A program made the translations under genes and the position numbers. The notes beneath the pieces were generated by a model. The model ran no database searches and had not been told where the DNA came from. It saw only the letters and a program-made list of their open reading frames with translations. From contig NZ_AYYO01000013.1 of NCBI RefSeq assembly GCF_001436225.1, positions 1-33,166 of the forward strand: a stretch of 33,166 nt of DNA, written 5' to 3'. This DNA comes from Lacticaseibacillus sharpeae JCM 1186 = DSM 20505. Its GTDB lineage: Bacteria > Bacillota > Bacilli > Lactobacillales > Lactobacillaceae. Positions 29,520-33,166 of this stretch are shown in pieces; position 1 is the first letter of the stretch, and each line of letters begins with the position of its first letter.

Positions 29520-30716
29520 ATGCAACTAGCAGAACGAATCATTAACAGTAAAGACGCGGGACTGGGGAACCTCCTGGCCGCCCCGAAGCAGAACCAAGTC
29601 TCGTTCGCTGGCGGCCTGCCCGACCCCGATTTGTTCCCCCAGCGCGAATTAAATGCCGGGTTCAACCGGGCTCTGGCCAGCACCACCGCTGCATTGCAGT
29701 ACTCCAGTGCGGCCGGCTACCAGCCGCTGCGCAAACAACTGGCCGCCCGCCTGGTTGCCGATGGCGTGCCAGCCAGCACTGAATCCGTCCTGATCACCCA
29801 GGGCGCCCAACAGGCCCTCGACCTCATCGGCCGGCTGGTGCTCGACCCCGGCGCGCGCGTCATCGTCGAAGGACCGACGTATCCTGGCGCCCTCGCCGCA
29901 CTGGGCACGTACGAACCCGAGTTTTGCACCATCCCCGTCCACGACGACGGCATGGACATGGCGCAGGTCGCTGCCACCCTCGCACGCGGCGGGGTACGGC
30001 TGATTTACACCGTCCCCGATTTTCAAAACCCCACCGGCACCGTCATGAGTCTGGCTAAACGGCAGCAACTCCTCGCTTTAGCGCGCAAATACGACGTGCT
30101 CGTGTTGGAAGACGCGCCATACCGCGCCCTGCGGTACCGCGGCACGAACCTGCCCACCCTGCGGCAGCTCGACCAGGACGACCACGTCCTGCACGTCGGT
30201 AGCTTCAGTAAGATTCTTGCCCCCGGCCTGCGCCTGGGCTGGGTCACCGGCGCCCAGCACATCATCGACCAGCTCGTGCAGCTGAAGAGCAACAGCGACC
30301 TGGAATCCAGCACCTTGACGCAGCGCGCCGTCAGCGAATACTTGGCACACAACGACCTGGACGCGCACATCAAGGTGCTGCGCCGGAATTACGCGCGCAA
30401 ATGCAAGACGATGGTCACGGGCCTGCAGCGTCAGTTGCCCGCATCCGTGCACATCAGCGACCCTGCCGGCGGGTTCTTCGTTTGGTTGGAACTGCCAGCC
30501 GGCATCAACAGCGAGACCGTGCTCGCACAGGTGCAAGACCGCGTCACCTTCGTGCCCTCAACCACGCTGTATCCCGACCAGAACGTCAAGAACGGCATGC
30601 GGCTGGCGTTCACCAACCCCGACGAGGCCGCGATTCGCCGCGGGTGCCGGGAGCTGGCCGCCGGGATTAACAAAGCAATGCGGGTGACGTGTGGCGCAGC
30701 AACGGCAATGGCTTGA
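29520..30716 (+). CDS. PLP-dependent class I/II aminotransferase (2-aminoadipate/aromatic type)
   Basis: A 398-residue enzyme of the AAT class I fold. It shows FAGGLPDPDLFP near the N-terminus, the YTVPDFQNPTG cofactor-contact motif, and SFSKILAPGLRLGW with Lys231 forming the PLP Schiff base. The NPTG and SFSK motifs resemble LysN and the aminotransferase half of MocR regulators, but the N-terminal HTH of MocR is absent. Substrate is uncertain (2-aminoadipate, aromatic or branched-chain amino acids). I start at the second of two nearby ATGs, seven bases after GGAGG. The neighbouring LysR gene probably regulates it. Confidence 0.9.
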   Translation: MQLAERIINSKDAGLGNLLAAPKQNQVSFAGGLPDPDLFPQRELNAGFNRALASTTAALQYSSAAGYQPLRKQLAARLVADGVPASTESVLITQGAQQALDLIGRLVLDPGARVIVEGPTYPGALAALGTYEPEFCTIPVHDDGMDMAQVAATLARGGVRLIYTVPDFQNPTGTVMSLAKRQQLLALARKYDVLVLEDAPYRALRYRGTNLPTLRQLDQDDHVLHVGSFSKILAPGLRLGWVTGAQHIIDQLVQLKSNSDLESSTLTQRAVSEYLAHNDLDAHIKVLRRNYARKCKTMVTGLQRQLPASVHISDPAGGFFVWLELPAGINSETVLAQVQDRVTFVPSTTLYPDQNVKNGMRLAFTNPDEAAIRRGCRELAAGINKAMRVTCGAATAMA

Positions 30717-30746
30717 TTCGCCATGTTTAGTGAAGGAGTGAGGTTT

Positions 30747-30968
30747 ATGACGAAACTTCAGCCAATATCTGCGTTGGCTAACTATAATCAGTTACTAAAT
30801 CAAGTTCAACCAGATAATCCTATATTTTTAACTCAGAATGGACGCAAAAAATACGCCTTAATGGACATATCCGAACTTGAAAAGCTCCAGTCCATGAACC
30901 ATTTATATCAAGACATTATTCATGCGGAGTCAGGTTCAACAACCGCACTAAATGATTTTAGGATGTAA
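30747..30968 (+). CDS. Phd/YefM-family antitoxin-like protein without a visible toxin
   Basis: A 73-residue protein. The N-terminal part (LQPISALANYNQLLNQVQ, then PIFLTQNGRKKYALMDISE) is the DNA-binding fold of Phd/YefM antitoxins; a short helical tail follows. AAGGAG lies 9 bases before the chosen ATG at 30747. A RelE or Doc toxin gene should be next, but the gene is followed directly by a terminator and a gene on the other strand. It is AT-richer than the aminotransferase gene 30 bases upstream and may share its transcript. Confidence 0.8.
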   Translation: MTKLQPISALANYNQLLNQVQPDNPIFLTQNGRKKYALMDISELEKLQSMNHLYQDIIHAESGSTTALNDFRM

Positions 30969-30969
30969 A

Positions 30970-31010
30970 AAAGAGAACCAGGACTATAATTCCAAGTCCT
31001 GGTTCTCTTT
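30970..31010. terminator. Bidirectional terminator with perfect 16-bp stem
   Basis: AAAGAGAACCAGGACT and its exact complement surround a nine-base loop, with A-run and T-run flanks. It serves both the antitoxin-like gene and the convergent GGDEF-EAL gene. Confidence 0.92.
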
Positions 31011-31016
31011 GTGTAC

Positions 31017-32873
31017 CTATGCTTCCATCGCTTCCGGCAAGTGCGGCTTGTCGAAGTGGTAGCCCTGGAACTGCTTAATCCCCAGTTCCTTGGCCATCTG
31101 GATATCTGAATCGTTCTCGACGCCCTCCAGCACGAAGGTCAGGTGGTTCTCCACCGCCGTCTGGTACCAGAACTGGGCGCGTTCCTTCAGTTCGGCCGCC
31201 GTCGTCTGTTTGCGCAGGTTCTGCATCGCAAACTTGACGTTGTTGACGTACGGCAGAGCGTCGCGGACAACTTCGAAGCTGTTGTCACTGCCGACGTCAT
31301 CAATCATAATTTTAATCCCCGAATCCCGGTACACGGCGCAAATTCGCCGCGTCGTCTGCGAGTCGGTTAGGTCGGTAATCTCGACGTTCAGCTGATCCGG
31401 CCCGTCCGCGCTTTCGACGAACTGGGACAGAGCTTCTGCGAGTTCCACATCCTCGAATTGGGCGGCAGTCAGGTTGATGTTAAAGGTGCGAATCCCAGTC
31501 CGGTCCATCACCGACTTGAGCAGCGCAATCTGCATCCACGCCGGCAGTTCGAACGAATCCGGCAGAATCCAGCGATCCTGCATCTTGTCGTACGTCCGCA
31601 GCAGCAACTCATGGGACTTGATCACTGGCTTGCCGTCACGCATTTCATAGATGCCCTGGACAAAGTACGCGTAGTCGCCGAGCCGCTTTTGCGAATGGTC
31701 CGTGCCCACAATCGTCTTGCCGTTCAGCGTGATCATGTCGCGGCCGTTACGCTTGCTGCGCGACAGCGAGCTATCTGCGCGCTTGTACAGCTCATTCAGG
31801 TCGTTGTCTTCCGGCAGCAGGTCGGTCATCCCGATGGACGCCGTGACGGCCAGGCTGCGCGCTTCGAATTTGTACTCGCTCTTCCGGATTGCCTGCCACA
31901 CGCCCTTGATTTCCGGCAAAATGTCCTCGGCCGACTTATTCGGGAAGACCAGCGTGAACTCTTCACCCGTCGTCATCGCCATGCGGTAATCCACTTGCTT
32001 GCGATCCAGCAACGTGCGCACGGTGTCCGTGACGCCGATGAGCACCGCATTTCCCGCCAAGTGGCCGAAGCGATCGTTGATTTGGCGGAAGTTATCCAGG
32101 TCAATCTCCACGAAAGTCAGTGGCTGTTTCGTTATCAGCGCTGACTTAATCAGCTCTGCCAGTTCGTGCTGGGTATCCGCATAAGTGTCGTTTTGCGTGC
32201 CGCGCTCATAATCGGCCAGGCGTTCTAACTCGCGCCGCCGCTTGTCTTCATTGTATTGCCGCAGCCAGTAGCCAATCACGAACGCGCCCATCAGCGTGTA
32301 CAGCAACATGCCCTGGAACCGGACAGCGCCGGTCATCGGCTGGCCGTGCAGGACACTTGGGGCCGCAAGCCAAAAAAGGCCCGACACCACGATGGCGCCG
32401 CTCACGTACCACTGCCACCGGCTCATGAAGAAGTCGCGGAACTGGTGCATGAAGACCACGGTGATGATGAACAGGACGAAGCTGATGAGCGTTGGCAGTG
32501 CAGTGAGGTTCGCCCAGTGCACAGTAATCCACATGGTCAGCACCGCCGCGAACTGCAGCGCGACTTCGGCCGTATTGAAGCCGCCATACATGAGCGCCAA
32601 AGTCAGGGCGTACAAGGCCAAATTATTGTAGGTTAATAGTGATTCGCCGGTGAACCAGCCCAGAGCGAGGATGTTCACCCCAAGGCCCAGCACCAAGCTG
32701 AGTAAGTTCAGATATACCCGGCGCCCCGTTGACGCTGGATGGTTAATATCTGTCGGTTCAAACACATCGGACCAAACGCGTTGGTAGTACTGAATGAAGC
32801 CAATGCTGAAAAAGCATAACGTAATTAGTCTGACGATTATCGCGGGTAAATTGCTGATAAATTGCGCTATCAT
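31017..32873 (-). CDS. Membrane GGDEF-EAL protein, probable c-di-GMP phosphodiesterase
   Basis: A 618-residue protein with about seven N-terminal membrane segments (1-225), a GGDEF domain (about 240-390) and an EAL domain (about 395-615). The GGDEF signature is altered to TGEEF (302-306), so cyclase activity is doubtful. In the EAL domain the expected metal and catalytic residues appear kept: Glu422 (ELLLR), Asn in NINLTA, Glu in VEITD, the Asp pair in IDDVG, Lys in VKFA and Glu in LEGVE. The DDFG motif reads DDVG. The likely role is c-di-GMP breakdown or sensing at the membrane. The domain call is firm; activity is inferred. Confidence 0.88.
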   Translation of the reverse strand: MIAQFISNLPAIIVRLITLCFFSIGFIQYYQRVWSDVFEPTDINHPASTGRRVYLNLLSLVLGLGVNILALGWFTGESLLTYNNLALYALTLALMYGGFNTAEVALQFAAVLTMWITVHWANLTALPTLISFVLFIITVVFMHQFRDFFMSRWQWYVSGAIVVSGLFWLAAPSVLHGQPMTGAVRFQGMLLYTLMGAFVIGYWLRQYNEDKRRRELERLADYERGTQNDTYADTQHELAELIKSALITKQPLTFVEIDLDNFRQINDRFGHLAGNAVLIGVTDTVRTLLDRKQVDYRMAMTTGEEFTLVFPNKSAEDILPEIKGVWQAIRKSEYKFEARSLAVTASIGMTDLLPEDNDLNELYKRADSSLSRSKRNGRDMITLNGKTIVGTDHSQKRLGDYAYFVQGIYEMRDGKPVIKSHELLLRTYDKMQDRWILPDSFELPAWMQIALLKSVMDRTGIRTFNINLTAAQFEDVELAEALSQFVESADGPDQLNVEITDLTDSQTTRRICAVYRDSGIKIMIDDVGSDNSFEVVRDALPYVNNVKFAMQNLRKQTTAAELKERAQFWYQTAVENHLTFVLEGVENDSDIQMAKELGIKQFQGYHFDKPHLPEAMEA

Positions 32874-33120
32874 AAACCTTATCTCCGTACCAAAATGCTG
32901 TTGTTTCTTTTTACCACCACTATCTTACCAATTTTGGCTAAAAAGTGTACAAGATTTTGCAAAATTATTGCTGTGCCGGATTAAAAAAGTTGCTTGTCGC
33001 GACACGACGCAAAAATTTCGACAGATATTTACTACACAATATTCCGACCCAATACCTATACCAATTTGAACAATAAACGCACACCGAACACTTTGCTGTT
33101 ATGTGCACGAAAAAAGGGGT
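32874..33120. other. AT-rich intergenic stretch
   Basis: No ORF with a ribosome site is seen. It should contain the promoter of the GGDEF-EAL gene on the minus strand, but I cannot single one out in the AT-rich sequence. An A-run (33110-33115) and GGGGT lead into the inverted repeat at the window end. Confidence 0.4.
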
Positions 33121-33166
33121 CTACACTTTCTGGTGTTGGAGATTTTTCTCCAACTCAGAGGTGTAG
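33121..33166. repeat. Long inverted repeat cut by the window end
   Basis: CTACAC (33121-33126) pairs with GTGTAG (33161-33166), and GTTGGAGA (33135-33142) with TCTCCAAC (33147-33154) around four T. It is preceded by AAAAAGGGGT. The likely continuation would be a large terminator or the end of an insertion sequence. No transposase is seen in the window. Confidence 0.5.

Noticed and set aside
1-33166. CRISPR arrays, tRNA or rRNA genes
   Set aside because: I saw no regularly spaced repeats, cloverleaf-forming segments with conserved TTCGA loops, or rRNA-like sequence on either strand by reading; a dedicated scan could still find something small.

Overview
The window looks like chromosome of a lactic acid bacterium in the Lactobacillaceae, probably from a moderately high-GC group such as Lacticaseibacillus. 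Reasons are the strong GGAGG ribosome sites, frequent TTG starts, a sortase-built pilus operon of the spaCBA/spaFED layout, BrnQ, and a RNase HI / GltX neighbourhood. The genus is inferred, not shown. I saw no rRNA, tRNA or CRISPR array.

Positions 1-2735 hold a Cof-type HAD phosphatase and three visibly AT-richer unknown genes (a lipoprotein, a 70-residue protein, and a secreted protein whose signal-peptide start is cut by an in-frame stop). Positions 2752-10167 are a pilus operon on the minus strand. In order of transcription it encodes a von Willebrand A tip adhesin (LPRTG), a basal/minor pilin (atypical LPQLG), a backbone pilin (LPLTG) and a class C sortase. Three of these four genes are preceded by a short ORF with its own ribosome site (17, 25 and 14 codons), which I report as the most unusual feature of the operon. 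Positions 10469-13665 carry a small unknown gene, a DUF2187-like gene, brnQ with an operator-like promoter and a perfect 12-bp leader hairpin, and a DUF1275 membrane protein.

Positions 13690-23562 are an integrated mobilizable element of about 9.9 kb bounded by 15-bp direct repeats. It sits between the DUF1275 gene and rnhA. Its right side is the mobility module: XRE regulator, a Tn916/ICEBs1-like oriT, a MobT/NicK-type relaxase, a DUF3173 protein and a tyrosine integrase, with four copies of a TGTGCCAC arm site at the two ends. Its left side is defence cargo: a membrane protein plus DUF4868-like pair that I read as a Kiwa (KwaA-KwaB) system, then a convergent AlwI-family type IIS restriction enzyme and a fused two-domain adenine methyltransferase. 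No type IV secretion or coupling-protein genes are present, so transfer would depend on a helper conjugative element.

Positions 23587-33166 return to ordinary chromosome: rnhA, gltX, a TauE/SafE exporter, an aldo/keto reductase, a MazF/AbrB-type toxin-antitoxin pair, a LysR regulator divergent from a class I aminotransferase with an inverted repeat between them, an orphan Phd-type antitoxin, and a membrane GGDEF-EAL protein. The last 46 bases are most of a long inverted repeat that continues past the window.
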